Both the position numbers and the translations under genes were made by a program. The notes under the pieces are model-generated. The model was not told where the DNA came from. It did no database searches and saw only the letters and a program-made list of their open reading frames with translations. Shown piece by piece: positions 45,155-56,943 of a stretch of DNA of 64,000 bases. The stretch covers positions 186,001 through 250,000 of the forward strand of contig JAVSML010021663.1 in NCBI GenBank assembly GCA_038503035.1, given 5' to 3'. Within the stretch, counting starts at the first letter, position 1, and the number at the start of each line of letters is the position of its first letter. Source of the stretch: Crocodylus rhombifer. Taxonomy: Eukaryota > Chordata > Crocodylia > Crocodylidae.

Positions 45155-46185
45155 AATGAAACTGTTTCAATTAAAAAAAAATTTATTCACTGACATGGGG
45201 GAGGTTTTCAGGTTAATTTGATTCTATGATTTCTTTTCACTCCACACCTGTGGCACAGTACAGGGAGCCCCTGAAGCAAGGCACTGGCAGGTTTTGTGGA
45301 GAAAACCCCCACGCGACTCCATGGATGGGCTTTAACCTGCCTAAGATACTAAAGGTCCAAGGTCCTAGGGTGTTAAAGGCGGAGAGAAAAGACAGATTTC
45401 TAGAAGCTGGCTCTTCCATCTCATGTCTGCAATGAGCCACTTGGCCAGAGAAGCTGCAGTTCGTTGGTGTTAGTGCGTGCAGAAAAGAACAGTTGGAAAC
45501 TTTGCAGAGATTAAATGATTAAAAAAGTCTTCACATAGATTAGCTATCAGCCATAGGTTTTTCATGTAACCATATCTCTATGATATGGAAATTCTGACCT
45601 CCATTTTTTTTAAATTTCCTCCTCTGTGCAGCTAATTTTTGGCTGTTTTATTGCTTGGGAAAGAAAAGGAACATGGATAGCTATGCTGGTTTCACCAAAG
45701 GTTTCCAGTCATTCCACTTACTTAATGCAGTGGTACCTCCAGTATTAGTGGTAAGCCAAGGACACTGACTCACACACAAGGATTGGAACAGCTTTCACTG
45801 TCAGGACAGGTAAGTGCAAGCTCTGGTGTATCCCATTGGATAACCTGGACTGGTCTACACCAAAGTAAAAGGTGGAACTGCAACCTAGGTAGAGATTCCT
45901 GAGACATCTTTAACTGATCAAGTTCAGGTACCTGTAACAGTGCAGCTGTTACGAGAACGGATCTCAGCACAAGCTAGCTGCCTATTTGCCCAGCGTCCCC
46001 AGTGGGTTTTGCAGCCCATGCTGAGCTTCATGCTGCTGTGGTTCCACTGCGGTCAGTACCCGATCTGGCTAGTGAAAAGACAGCTTGGATATTCCTATAC
46101 AAACTATAGCTACACCCCTGACTGCAGTGGAGACAGTCCACATGGCTAAATTACACATGGCTAACACACATGGCTAAATTACAGA
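45155..46185. other. Intergenic, nothing except a short local duplication
   Basis: At 46139-46185 the unit CACATGGCTAAATTA is present twice, with a third partial copy between, which looks like replication slippage. Otherwise no feature is seen. Confidence 0.45.
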
Positions 46186-46189
46186 TGTA

Positions 46190-47245
46190 TTTTACCTGCA
46201 CTGACAACAAAGAGAATGGTTGCGGATGGGGTTCAAGCCACTTAAGAATTCCAACCAACCAATTGATTTGGATACAAATTATTTCATCTATGCAGATGAC
46301 CTCTGCATAACAGCCCCAAACACTGGCTTTGACCATATTAAAAAATCACTGAGGCACTAATTGGCCTAACCTCATACTACATTGAAAACCAATTATGTGC
46401 CAACCGAGTAAAAACACAAGTATGTGCCTTCCAGCTGACAAACCATGAGGCCAACTGCCAGCTCAACATTATATGGTCCCCACTCTCCCACTGTCTAAAT
46501 CCAGTTTACCTTGGAGTCAGCCTCAATCAAACCCCCTCATACAAAGAACACACCATGAAGACAAAAGGAAAGGTAAGCACTCAGAACAACGTTCTAGATA
46601 AGCTCATCATCTCAAAATGGAGAGTTAGCTCCTCAGCCATCCAAGCCACTGCTCTGACTCTCAGCGTATCCTCTGCCGAGTATGCATGTCCTGTATGGGA
46701 GAGATCCAGACACGCTAAGCACCTTGACCCCATTCTGAATGATAGCTGATGATGCATCACAGGATGTCTGAAGCCTGCCAATCTAAACAGGGTGTACCTG
46801 TTGGCTGGCATTGCTCTGTCTGACATCAGAAGAGTGGTGGCCAGCAAAATAGAATGATCAAGATGAACTAAAGATGTGAGACACCCGCTGTATGACTACC
46901 ATGCAGCACACAAACATCTGAAGTCATGCAGCAGCTTCCTTACCAACACCCAATCTCTCAATGCCATGCCTAAGGAGACATGACTACAGATGCGGAACGA
47001 GAAGCTGAAGAAAATACCTGACAGCAGAAAACTTGATGTTCCAGCAGCCAAGTCCTTACCATTAGAGGCTGATGAACTATGACAAAGGTGGTGACATCTC
47101 AACCACCTACATACCAGCTGGACACTCCAAGAAACTAATGAAGAAGTGGAACTATACTATTGGTTCAACCACCTTTGACTGCGGCACAGAACCTCAGACT
47201 GCAACAGGTGTTGCAATGCCTGCTGCTTGAAGGCATATGCACCAT
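46190..47245 (+). mobile_element. Decayed non-LTR retrotransposon (reverse transcriptase remnant)
   Basis: The frame at 46283-46336 reads FIYADDLCITAPNTGFDHI, the YADD catalytic box of a LINE reverse transcriptase. After frame changes it continues with YLGVSLNQTPSYKEHTMKTK, then SSAEYACPVWERSRHAKHLD, CITGCLKPANLNRVYLLAGI and HPLYDYHAAHKHLKS. This is a LINE thumb and C-terminal domain unlike CR1. The clade (Jockey-like or RTE-like) is not resolved. Several stops and frameshifts show it is dead. Confidence 0.8.
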
Positions 47246-48555
47246 AAAAGACCTTGCAAAGTACAATAAATGAGCACACACGTGTAACAAAATGGTCAAA
47301 TGTGGTGTTGAGACATGAGAAGAAGGAGAAATAAGAAATCCATGAGTAAGGCAGGCAGCCTTTTAAGTCATGGAAATGGCTAAATCCTTATTGAATCCCA
47401 GTGTATTCAATAATGAAAGTTAAGCTAGCTTGTTGATTTGTGTAGGACCACCCTGTTCTTAGGTCTTCATGCCTTGTTAAGGCTCTGTATCTTGTTACTC
47501 AGATGACGTGCTTAGCCTCTGCTTAGCTGTCCACAGCTTATTAAGGCTTGCTAGTCAGAGCACCTCCCTTCTAATAGCAGTTAGGACAGGGTGGGCAAAG
47601 TCCAGCCCCCAGGCCAGATCCGGCGGGCAGTGGATTCAGTTTCCCAGCAGCTCTGCCCATATGGCTGGAGCTAGTTTTCATGGAGACCCCAGCAGCAGAC
47701 ACACCGTGACACTGCAGGCTAAGGTTTCAATGGAGCCTGGCCCCATCAGTGGTGGCAGGTAGCAACAGCACCAGCCTCTCCTTGGTGGAGGTGTTCGGTG
47801 GGGGAGGAGACTGTGCTGCAGGCAGGAGAGAAGTGGGCTCAGCTGCCACAACCTATGCAGAGTGGGCAGCGACAGTGGCAGCGGTGCTGGGAGGAATAAC
47901 TATGGGGGGCTACAGGGAATTTTGGAGTGGCTATACCCCCCACCCCCAAGTTTGCCCTAGTGCTTTCCCTGCTGGGAGAGCACACAGCAGGTAGCGCAGA
48001 CCTGCTCCACAGCCAGGCTGGGATTTTGCAGTGATGACAATGTGATCTAGAGCCAGGGCAGAGATGTGATCTCCAGCCTTCATGCCCTGGGCAAGGGCGT
48101 GCAGGCAGGAGATCATGGCTCTGCCCTGGCTCCAGTCCACACTGGCATGGCCACAAGATCCCAGCTCAGCTTCAGAGCAGCTCCAAGCCCTGCTAGAAGC
48201 TGTCTGCAACTTCCCTTAACTCCATCTCCAGCACATATGTGTGATGATTGTTCTGTCTTTGCCAACACTTCCCACCTCTCAGTCTGGTCCTGCAGGTCTT
48301 TGATCTGGGCTTACAGGTGTAGATCTTGGATCTGCACACAGGGGACTAGCTTGCCTCTCTCCCCTGCTCCAGGACTGCTGTGGAATTAATCCCCTCCCTG
48401 GCTGCAGGTGAACTGGACAGAGTGAGGAATTAACTCTGTCTCTGCCTGGCTGCAGGAAAGCCATGGAGGTGCAGCTGGGGCTGGCAAACCCCAGCTGCAG
48501 TCCACAGGGCATGCCAGGATGCTGGGGGTCTCTGATTTATCTTAAACCAGCAAGG
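47246..48555. other. Intergenic; hAT-like left end at 47590, GC-rich tract
   Basis: CAGGGTGGGCAAAGTCCAGCC at about 47590 resembles a hAT left end (CAGGGTGGGCAAACT type), but no matching right end was found. The sequence after it to 48520 is GC-rich with many CAGC/GCTG units, which explains the opposed open frames there. No gene is supported. Confidence 0.4.
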
Positions 48556-48560
48556 GGTCT

Positions 48561-48739
48561 GGGACAGACATTGCATAAACTGGTTTGAGCCAAATAAGCT
48601 AAGTCTGATACTACATCCAACCAGGTTTATCTCAAACTGGTTTTGGCCATTTTCAAACTGGTTTATGATCACTGAATGTCTGTTCCGTTACAAGTTTAAA
48701 CCTGATCACCTAAACTAGTTTATGTGTAATGTCTGTCCC
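48561..48739. mobile_element. Short miniature element with near-identical inverted ends (179 bp)
   Basis: The left end GGGACAGACATTGCATAAAC and the right end read inward (GGGACAGACATTACACATAA) agree over about 25 bp with small gaps. A further copy of ATGTCTGT lies inside near 48676. The element may extend a few bases on either side. No duplication was recognised. Confidence 0.6.
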
Positions 48740-49214
48740 TAGCCCAGAGGTCTTGTCACCCCACCTGTTCAATTCTAATATTATAAAAGCCCTAGTCTGT
48801 CTGTCCATAACACTTTATTCACACTCTGATTGGTTGTCTGAAACAACCAATCAGAGTGCTCCACAAGCATTCTGAACAGGGGGCAGCAAAGGACAGAGCA
48901 GGCGGGGGCGAAGCCAGCTCTGCTGCCCTTGCCTCCCCAGCCCTGCTCCCTGGAGGCAGCAGTGACGGTGTGGCAGAGAGCGAGCCCGCACCGTTGGCCT
49001 CACCCTGCCCCGCCTCCTGCTCCTTGGAGGAAGCAGCAGCAGGTGGAGTGGGCCCAGACCCAAAGTAGCGGCAGGGGGGGAGGAGGGAGTGGCCCTGGGC
49101 CTGATGTAATTTGGAGGGAGGGGGAGGAGCAAACCTGGGCCTGAAATGGTAGCAGCAGGGTGGGAGGAGAAGAGCAGGCCTGGGCCCGGGCCCGGGCCCG
49201 ATGCAGCAGAGGGG
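48740..49214. other. GC-rich intergenic tract
   Basis: CAGC/GGAG-rich sequence with (GGGCCC)n-like run GCCCGGGCCCGGGCCCG at about 49183-49199. Long opposed frames here are compositional. An inverted pair TCTGATTGGTTGT / ACAACCAATCAGA lies at 48826-48856. Confidence 0.5.
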
Positions 49215-49292
49215 TGGGAGAGGAGCAGGGGGTCAGACTTGATGATCTGTTGAGGTCCCTTCTGACCATAGCAACTATGAAACTATGAAAAA
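49215..49292 (+). mobile_element. CR1 LINE 3' tail fragment
   Basis: GGTCAGACTTGATGATCTG, TTGAGGTCCCTTCTGACC and an ACTATGAA repeat match the 3' end of the CR1 copy at 14.6 kb. Only the last 75 bases or so are present. Confidence 0.8.
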
Positions 49293-49699
49293 GAGTTTGC
49301 TGCAAGGATCTCAGTACTTTGAAACTTTACAATGACAATTGGAGACAGAAAAATGGGAGTGGCAGAAACCGCATGTTGCAGACCAAACCAAGAACCCAGA
49401 GTCACCCACCCACTTGGACCCACATGCTCAAGCTGCAACAGCGTCTGTTTATCCTAGATAGGCCTTGTCAGCCATCTTTGGACTCACAGATAAGACAATC
49501 ATTGAAGATAATCATCCTCCACTGCAAGGTATAGCTGATGAAGATAGTAGGTAGACCACTGGACTTAGAGAGCAGGGGGATTGGGACTCTTCTCATTAAT
49601 GGAGTTCAGCCTCCCCTTGTCACTCAGATGCATAGCCTTGGCTCCTTTGCTGCAACTGTATCTTCAAGTGGTGGCCATGGCTAGAAACACTTTTCACCA

Positions 49700-50400
49700 G
49701 CTCCATCTGGTGAGAAGGCTGTGACTTTTTTCAGATTTGGGTCTGGCCACCATCCATGCCTTCATCACCTCAAGGTTAGATCACTGCAATGTGATCTATG
49801 TGGGGCTGTCCTTGAAAACTGTCCAAAAGTGGCAGCTTGTGTAGAACGCAGAGGCCTGTCCTCTGCTGCGGGTGGGTTTCCAGGGGCTCATAGCTCCAGT
49901 GCTCCAGAATCTGCGCTGGCTCCTAGTAGTTCCTGAGTGGAATTCAAGGTTATGTTTTGCCCCAAACAGTCTGAGCCTTACATAGCTAAGGCACAGCCTT
50001 CTTCCTTATGCCCCACTGTGATCCCTAAGGTCAGCCAAGAGCAACCTCGCACAAGGATCATCAGTATGTCAAGTCTGCTTGGAAAAAACACATGGGTGGT
50101 TGTGCTTAGCTCTGGGATTCTCTCCCGCCTGAGGCCTACCGGAGCCCAAGCCTGTACACTGTACACAGAAGCACTGTCAGACTTTCCTACTTGAGTAGGT
50201 GTTTAGCAAACAAAGCTAGATGGAGACGTTGTCTGGGGGCTCTGTTTTATGTTGCTATTCTAGTTCCCTTTTAAGTTGTTTTGTTCTGTTGTTGCTCTCT
50301 TGTGTTGTAAGTTATTCTGCTCTCTTTATGTAAACTGCCCTGAGCCTTTGTTGGGAAGGGAGGATATAAATAAAATAAATGAACAAATAAAAACATACAT
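49700..50400 (+). mobile_element. LINE fragment, L2/CR1-superfamily-like 3' end
   Basis: Translated pieces include HAFITSRLDHCNVIYVGLSL, LRVGFQGLIAPVLQNLRWLL and EWNSRLCFAPNS. These follow the C-terminal reverse-transcriptase pattern SRLDYCN-LYVGLP...PVL--LHWLPV of L2-type LINEs. The 3' end reads AAGGGAGGATATAAATAAAA and then an AAATAAA/ATAC-rich tail to about 50410, as usual for such elements. Multiple stops show it is inactive. Confidence 0.7.
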
Positions 50401-50410
50401 ACATGCATAA

Positions 50411-51415
50411 ACACATAATTTTTAAAAATTTAGCTGAAACCAGACATTTAAGTCTATGAGGAAAATGTTAAAGATAAACTTCAGTAAAGCATCCTTTATT
50501 GGAAATAGGAGGGTCCAAATGGAGATCTGGACCAGTTCAAGGCTTTGTAATAGAGGCTGATGCAACTGAACTGGTGTAAGTAACCAGTGTAAATCTGAGC
50601 ACAGTGGCGTTATCCCTTCTTTACATCTGAACAGGTGAGTGTTGACTCATGCTCACAGTTGCATGTTGCTTCTTGGCTAGAATTAGCCTTCTCTTTGTCT
50701 GTCCACAAGCCATTATTAAATGCTAAAAGAGTTTGCTTGTTCTCAGCTGCTGCTGCCAACTGTATTGGCTGTTATCAAATTTCCTTAAAAATCCTGACCT
50801 ATCTTTCTTCCCTCTCCCCTTTTTTATTTCTTCATGATTGATATGGAACGCATGGGCAGTTGACTTTGTTTGAGCTTCTTTTGTCATATTATCAGTTCAG
50901 ATCCTGTCACTTCTTTCTTCTCCTGGAAGGCTGTTGACAACTGGAGAAGTAAGTGGACTATGATGGTTACATAGACAAGGAGGTGAAACCTAATTCACTA
51001 GGATGGAGTTTGGGGTCAAATTGCTCGCAGTTGTTTTCTCTAATTCAAATACCTGAAAATGTTTGGATGAAAAAACCTGTTAGTCAAGAGTTCCATTTCC
51101 CCAAAAAGATTCCACTCAAGTTCGCCAGTCATTCAGGGAGACCTCTCGAGTGTACAATCAGAGTAGAAATTCTGGATATTTTTTAAACAAAAAAATGAGC
51201 AGAAACATTTTAAAAATATTATTAAAAATATATGTTAAAATATTTAAGCATGTGATTAATTTGACCTACTCTGAATAGTTCTAAATATGTTGCTCTTTCA
51301 TTAACTGGGTCATTTTGGGGTTTTTGAGGATATTTTGCTAAAGAAAGTTGCTGAAATTTCAGAGTGTAGCAGTGGAAAAAAATCAAGAGTAATTAGGGTT
51401 ATTCCTGAATTAATC
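50411..51415. other. Intergenic, nothing identified
   Basis: AT-rich sequence, especially 51180-51260. No repeat or coding feature is supported. Confidence 0.45.
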
Positions 51416-51419
51416 AGTA

Positions 51420-51560
51420 ACTACTGGGTGGCTTTGTGTGTAATCTGTACCTTGGTTTCCCAGTCTGTAGGATGGGAATGATTGTCACTTCCCTTATGAG
51501 GTTATTTCAGTTGTGGTGATGAAAGTGTTAAGTAAGGCCTGGATATTAATTATGAAGGAA
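51420..51560 (+). repeat. MIR-like SINE fragment
   Basis: ACCTTGGTTTCCCAGTCTGTA, GGATGGGAATGATTGTCA and CTTATGAGGTTATTTCAG follow the MIR 3' half (CTCAGTTTCC-CATCTGTAAAATGGG...CTCATAGGGTTGTT) in plus orientation, with a tail reaching GTGTTAAGTAAGG. Confidence 0.7.
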
Positions 51561-52135
51561 AGGAAAGTTATTAATCATTCTGGACCTCGTTTGTTATCCT
51601 AAGGCCTCCTTTTCAAATGTCATGTGTCTGAAAGCCCCGTTACCTACTATGCTTCTATCAAAGTGGCCACATCACTGGCAAAAACCCATAGACATCATAC
51701 TGAAAGTTTCCACATTTTCTGTTTTCAGTCTGAGCCAAGATAACAGCACCAAGATAGCAGTTTTGATCAGATGCTTTAGCTGATTGAGCTGCTGCTGGTA
51801 ATGATAAAACACAATGTTATTGCTATCTCAGGAAAAAGGCAAAGCAGAATGTTCCATTTATATAGTCGGCCTTATTTTTCCCGAGCCCCCTGATTTTAGT
51901 TTTTTGGGGTTTTTTTTAAAGATGGAGGGAATTTTAGCAACGGTGAAAGATTCTGGGCAGCCCTGCTATGGAAGCAACATCCTCTTCTTCACTGAGCTCT
52001 TGCAGCAGAAAACACAAAATATGTCTTAACCCTAACCTGGAGCAACCACTTATATGGGCAGAGAGAATACAGTCTTTCTTTCCTTCTCAATACTTATGGC
52101 ACACCTCTTGCCACAGTATGCAATAGCTGAGTCTC
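51561..52135. other. Intergenic, nothing identified
   Basis: No recognisable feature. Confidence 0.4.
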
Positions 52136-52138
52136 TGT

Positions 52139-52560
52139 GGGTCTTATCACACACGACACTTAGCACAAATTTTATTTACATCATAGTAAGCGTTACGACA
52201 AGTCCTGAGCGTTCTGGACTGGGCTGGAGTCAGCTGTGCAGCTGGTCCCAGCCCTAACACCATACAGAGCCTTGAACCAGTTCCTGTGGGGTCCCAGGGC
52301 TGAGACTGACAAACAGCTGTTTTGTCAGCCCCCATCCCTACGCTGTACTGGAGCTGGTGAGAACTACTCATATGATCTCTGTGGAGCAGTATTATGATAG
52401 CTGAACATGTGTTGCTACGATCTGGAGATACTCCGCTGAGGAAAACACTAACTCAGCCACTATGTGATGACACTTAGTGCGTGTTTTACTGCTTGAAAGC
52501 ATGGACACTGGCATTTTAAGTGCAGTTAGTATGTCCTAAGTGTAATGTGTGACATAGCCC
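52139..52560. mobile_element. Miniature DNA element (422 bp) with GGG...CACACGACACTTAG ends
   Basis: The left end GGGTCTTATCACACACGAC and the right end read inward (GGGCTATGTCACACATTAC) are inverted over about 25 bp, both running into ACACTTAG. The interior is not coding. It resembles the GGGC-ended miniature group but has its own subterminal sequence. Confidence 0.65.
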
Positions 52561-53335
52561 TATGACTCATGTAATTTTAGCCTCCTCCATTAAAGCTAGC
52601 AACTAGGATGCAACCTTACCACTAGCCAAATGCGGACATTTATCTGCTAGGAATTGGATCTAGTCCTTCTAGCTTCTTATGGAGGCTACAAAACCTTGTG
52701 AGATTCTGACTTTCTGGCAGTTTGGTCCTGATCAAGGTAGTGACGAAGCAGTGAAAGGCTGCAGACTCATTTCCAGCCCTGTAAGTCTTCCACCTCCTCC
52801 AAGCATACTGCTTTTTGGCAAGGAAGTGATTTGCCACTTTATTACTCTTTCTCAACACTTTTCTGTTCCTGGCGCTCATTGTTTTGTCTGCTCCTTTGAA
52901 AGCTGAACCCTAGCTTGGTTACGCAGAGACTAAGCACTTGCTGATGAAAGCTTTCTCAAACAACCACAGATGAGGCCACTCAGGGGCCTATTTCCAGTCT
53001 CGTTGAGTGCTCTGCAGTTCTGTAATTCTGTCAGAGGCAATGGAGTTACTCCTGATTTACACCACAAAAAGATCAGAATCTGGCCTGTATTTCTGCATTT
53101 CTCTTCAAAGAGAATAACAGAATAAATAGAAAATCAAATAAATGATATAATAAATGCAATACAATAGAAAAATAAAATAAATGCTTTGGCTAGAACCAAT
53201 CTATATGCAGCAGGTTTGTATTTCCTACCCTTAGCTAATTCAAGATAAGAGGAAAACACTGGTGGCCCAAGCCTGTGCATTTCAGGTCAACAATCTCAAC
53301 AGTCTGGACTTTCCCAAACTTGGAGAGTGCTTACA
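52561..53335. other. Intergenic; AT-rich low-complexity run at 53111-53182
   Basis: The run consists of AATAAAT/AAAATAAA-like units. Otherwise nothing is recognised. Confidence 0.45.
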
Positions 53336-53337
53336 CC

Positions 53338-53500
53338 ATAGTAAATTAATGCTGGAAGGGACCTTATGAGGTCATCTAGTTCAACTACCCTGCCCAAGGT
53401 AGGATCATCTCTGATTAGCAAACAATCAGCTGTTTGTATAATCTGTTCTTAAAAACTCCAGGAACAAATCCTCAAACTACCAAACATAGTGCCTGAAACA
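53338..53500 (-). mobile_element. CR1 LINE 3' fragment, minus strand
   Basis: ATGCTGGAAGGGACCTTATG, AGGTCATCTAGTTCAACTAC and CTGCCCAAGGTAGGATCATC are the reversed 3' region of an older CR1 subfamily. The 5' extent near 53500 is approximate. Confidence 0.75.
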
Positions 53501-53529
53501 GCAAAGGTTCTGGTTTAAAAATCTCTTAA

Positions 53530-54740
53530 AGATGGTGTGGGCAAAATATGGCCTGTGAGACAGATCTGAAGGATTTTGAAGGGCCCACTCAAAGATTTTG
53601 TCCAGTCCATAGGAGGTCCCTTGGTTCCACCTGGCTCAGGAACTCTCCAGCCTGTGGCGTGTCCCCCCTACCCTGGCACATAGTGGGGCTAAGGCATCTT
53701 GGTGGCCAGAATCCATTTCCTGGAAGCCACAGCAACTCCTTCCAGATGCTGCTACTGCCAGACCCAGCCCTGCTGCCCAGGTACCCCGAGCCAATCTGCC
53801 CCACAAGGGGGAATTGGGGTCCCTGCAGTTCCTGCTCTGGACCTGCCCACCCTGGCCATGATGAGTGCTGGCAGCAGCTGGCAGCCATGAAGATAGAGGT
53901 ACTATTCTACCTCAAGGACAGGCTGGAGCTGCTGCCCAAATTTGTGCTGCTGCTTGGCTTCAGTGTTGGCAGCCCAGGCATGGAGGCAGTGATGGCATCA
54001 GTGGCAGCTGGGCAGAAGCTACTGTTGGGTGCTGGGAAAAAGTGGGACCTGGTGGCTGGTGTGGCCGCTTCCCCCTTGCTGCTGCCAGTGCCCTTCTCTC
54101 TGCAGCTGCCCAGAGCCTGTGCCAGGGATGCCCTGTAACTCCTTCCTGCTGCTGCCACCACCGCCAGTGCCACCTCCAAGCCGCCCCAGGTCCCTGCACC
54201 TAGCAGGGCAGCAGTGGAAGGGAGGAGCTGCAGGGCAGCCCTGATGCAGGCTCTGGGAGGCTGCAGCGAGAAGTGCCATGGCAGCGGTGTGGGTGGTGAG
54301 GCAGCCACACCCACCATGAGGTCCTGCTTTTTCCTGGCACCCAGCAGCAGCTTCTGCCCAGCTGCGGTTGCTGCCCCGATCGCTGCACGTGGAACTCCTG
54401 CACCCCTGCAGCAGCGCCCAAGCCCTGGCTGCCACATGTGGGAGGTGGTGGCTGCTGTGGCAGAGCAGAGCTCAGCTTACCCTCCCCCACAGACAGCATG
54501 GCCTGAGTGGAGCTCATAGCGGTGAGGGGCCTGCCCACTGTGGGCTTGGGACTCTCTGCCCTGATGCCCTCCCCTCAGAGGCTCTGTGCCCCGGTGGATG
54601 GGACCCAGCATGGCAGGGCAGAGTGAGACCAGGCAGAGAAGCTCAATGCTGCTGCCAGGAGCAGCATGCTGCCCTGGTGAGGCACCTGCTGCCTGCCCAG
54701 CAGCAGTGAGGGGCACAACTCCATGCTGCCACCTGTGCTG
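53530..54740. repeat. GC-rich repeat block with a large inverted repeat; hAT-like left end
   Basis: The block starts near GATGGTGTGGGCAAAATATGG, like a hAT end, but no right end was found. Inside, about 53985-54145 and 54225-54385 are inverted copies. The plus strand codes AAGQKLLLGAGKKWDLVAGV on the left, and the minus strand codes AAGQKLLLGARKKQDLMVGV on the right. The two arms can pair over about 160 bp with a loop of roughly 80. The long frames on both strands (up to 196 codons) come from this symmetry and CAG/CTG richness and not from a known protein. Confidence 0.55.
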
Positions 54741-55089
54741 CTGCTAGACAGGCAGGGGATGCCTCACCATGGCGGCAGGACTCGCAGCAGTGGCACTGAG
54801 CTTTCCTGCCCCACTCTGCCCTACTGTGCCAGGTCCCCCCCCAACACTCCAGGACAGGCCACTCGCAGCCCCATCCTGCTGCTCACCTGGGCCCCACAGA
54901 TGCATATTCAAGCCACACATGCTGCCAAGGCTGGGCAGCATCCCCAGCTCCAGCCCCAGCTCTACCCAACTCCCTTCCTTACTATGGGAGCCTCAATCCC
55001 CAACCCCCACCCACCACTGCCAGACTTAGCTGTGGGGAGCTCTTCTCCAGGTTGCCTAGTGGCCATGTGGTTGGTGGCTCCTCCATGGA

Positions 55090-55560
55090 GCCGTCGCCAT
55101 GGGCATGTACCTGGGGCAGTTCACGGATGCCCCCAAGTCCTGCCACTTTTGTGAGCAGAGGGAGACCCTGGTGCATTCCTACCTGGAGTGCGCCGGGCTG
55201 CAGCCCCTGCACCACCTCCTCCAGAACTTCCTGCTGAGGTTCTAGCTGCACGATTTCTCTCACCCTTTTATTTACACATTTGGCGTCCGTGGCCCCACCA
55301 AGGCCTTGGACCTCCTGGTTAACCTTCTTCTGACCCTGGCCAAGCTGTCCGTGTACCTGAGCAGGAAGAAGGCTCTGGCTGGGAGGGTCCCCAGCGACTG
55401 TGGGGGCTACTTCCATCTTGTTTTGCTCACATCTCCAAGTCGAGAATCACTGGGCAGTGTCCGCTGGCTCCTTGGACTTGCTTGAGGGCCAGTGGGAGCT
55501 GTCCGGTGTGCTGTGCTCAGTGTCCCCCTTTGGCACTCTTGTTTTGAACCTATGATCAGC
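55090..55560 (+). mobile_element. LINE 3' coding remnant with zinc-knuckle (zf-RVT-like)
   Basis: The frame from about 55098 reads MGMYLGQFTDAPKSCHFCEQ, then RETLVHSYLECAGLQPLHHL and, after a stop, FIYTFGVRGPTKALDLLVNL. The C-x2-C-x7-H-x4-C spacing (Cys codons at 55141 and 55150, His at 55174, Cys at 55189) and the LVH-YLEC-RLQPL context are those of the C-terminal zinc-binding domain of some LINE ORF2 proteins, possibly Tx1-like. An in-frame TAG and missing upstream domains make it a dead fragment. Confidence 0.65.
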
Positions 55561-55945
55561 ACTCCCATCCCTGTTTTTTTATCATTTGCCTCACAGAATC
55601 TATTGGGACCTTTTCCTGTAGTCTCCCTGCCTGAGGGAGGCCAATAAGAAACTCAGTGGACAATGCCCATGTGCTTCAAAGTGACAAAAAGGCTTGGCAG
55701 CCATGTGCATATGTATACATGCACATGCACAAGGTGCCCCCTGCTGATTGCCCTCCTCCTACTCCCCTCAGCCCCTTGCAGGCTGAAACTTATCCAGCCT
55801 GCAAGAAGAAACCCACTGTTCCCCACATTTTTCTCCTTTAAAAGAGAAAATCTGGGTTTTTCACCTTAAAATGAGAGAATCTGGGTTTTACCGCATTTTT
55901 CTGGTGCAAACAGAAAATCCAGATCCCTGATTATGACTGAACTAG
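55561..55945. other. Intergenic, nothing identified
   Basis: Between a LINE remnant and a hAT element. No feature is recognised. Confidence 0.4.
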
Positions 55946-55947
55946 AC

Positions 55948-56269
55948 CAGTAGTTCTTAACCTGCCTTAGATTCAGTGCACCCCTTTTTAGACTCCTGGA
56001 ACCCCTTGGAAAATGCCAGCTCTTAATTTACCCTCTTTTTTGAGTACAGAAAAGTAAAATAGCAATTCCTCTGTTGCAAAGAACTCAGAAAGACCACAAC
56101 AAGTCTGCATGGTTTTAACACAACAGATTCCTATTTGAAATCTCTGGATATAGCTTGAGAATTGTGTTTGCACACCTAACAGTGCTAACATTGTGTGGCA
56201 CCTCATGGCACCCTTGAAAGGCTCTCAAGCCACCCCAGGTTGCCACAACACCCTAGTTGAGAACCATGG
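55948..56269. mobile_element. hAT-type miniature element (322 bp)
   Basis: The left end is CAGTAGTTCTTAACCTGCC and the right end, read inward, is CCATGGTTCTCAACTAGGG. The flanking 8-mers AACTAGAC (55940-55947) and AGCTAAAC (56270-56277) agree at 6 of 8 positions. Its ends are related to those of the 18.6-kb element. Confidence 0.7.
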
Positions 56270-56277
56270 AGCTAAAC

Positions 56278-56940
56278 TGAACGCACCTTTTTGACAGGCA
56301 TCCAATTACAATTTAAATACTCAAACATTGTGGGCAAACCACCACAACTCCTGCTAATTTTTTTCCAAGGATAATTTACTGCCAGTGTAAACAGAGATTA
56401 CATTACAGGTCATCCAATCTCCTCTAAACTGTTCTTATTGCTCTCCTCTGGTTACTTCCACCTTCCAACATTTGCAAGTAATGGCTGAATGGGTTTCTGT
56501 AACCACAAAAAGGGAGAAGCTGATTGTTTAAGCTGGAAATGTTTGTTTGGGTGGGGGTGGCGGAATAGCTCACTCTCCACACGTATGATGCTCTGTCCTA
56601 CTTGCCCACCCAATGGACTAGTCCGTGGGGAGAGAGCTGTGAGTAATTCCACATGGTTCTTTCTTGCTGACTTCAACCCTGCTCAGCCTCTGTGAAATTA
56701 GTAGGATTATAGCAGAGTCAGCTAGTGCATGATCTGACCCCTCAAGGCAAAGTCTGGCCTTCATCTGGCTACACCCATAACAACACACTGATTTCACTTT
56801 GAACAAAATCAATTTCTCACATGTGGAGTCTTTCCAACTCCCAGAACTAAATGAAAATAAAAACATTCACAGCGTAAGGAACAAGGGCTTGAACCCACAA
56901 CACATTTCCAGTGTGTCATCAGCCTTCCAATCAGTGTAAA
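56278..56940. other. Intergenic; possible CR1 trace at about 56405-56460
   Basis: TCTAAACTGTTCTTATTGCTC followed by TCCTCTGG faintly resembles a reversed CR1 segment. No other feature is seen. Confidence 0.35.
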
Positions 56941-56943
56941 AGT

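Noticed and set aside
47839..48512. Overlapping frames on both strands, 77-107 codons
   Set aside because: CAGC/GCTG-rich sequence yields opposed open frames by composition. No conserved motif is seen.
53548..54138. 196-codon plus-strand frame and a 176-codon minus-strand frame beside it
   Set aside because: Both arise from a GC-rich inverted repeat. The same peptide appears on opposite strands, which is expected from symmetry and not from two genes.
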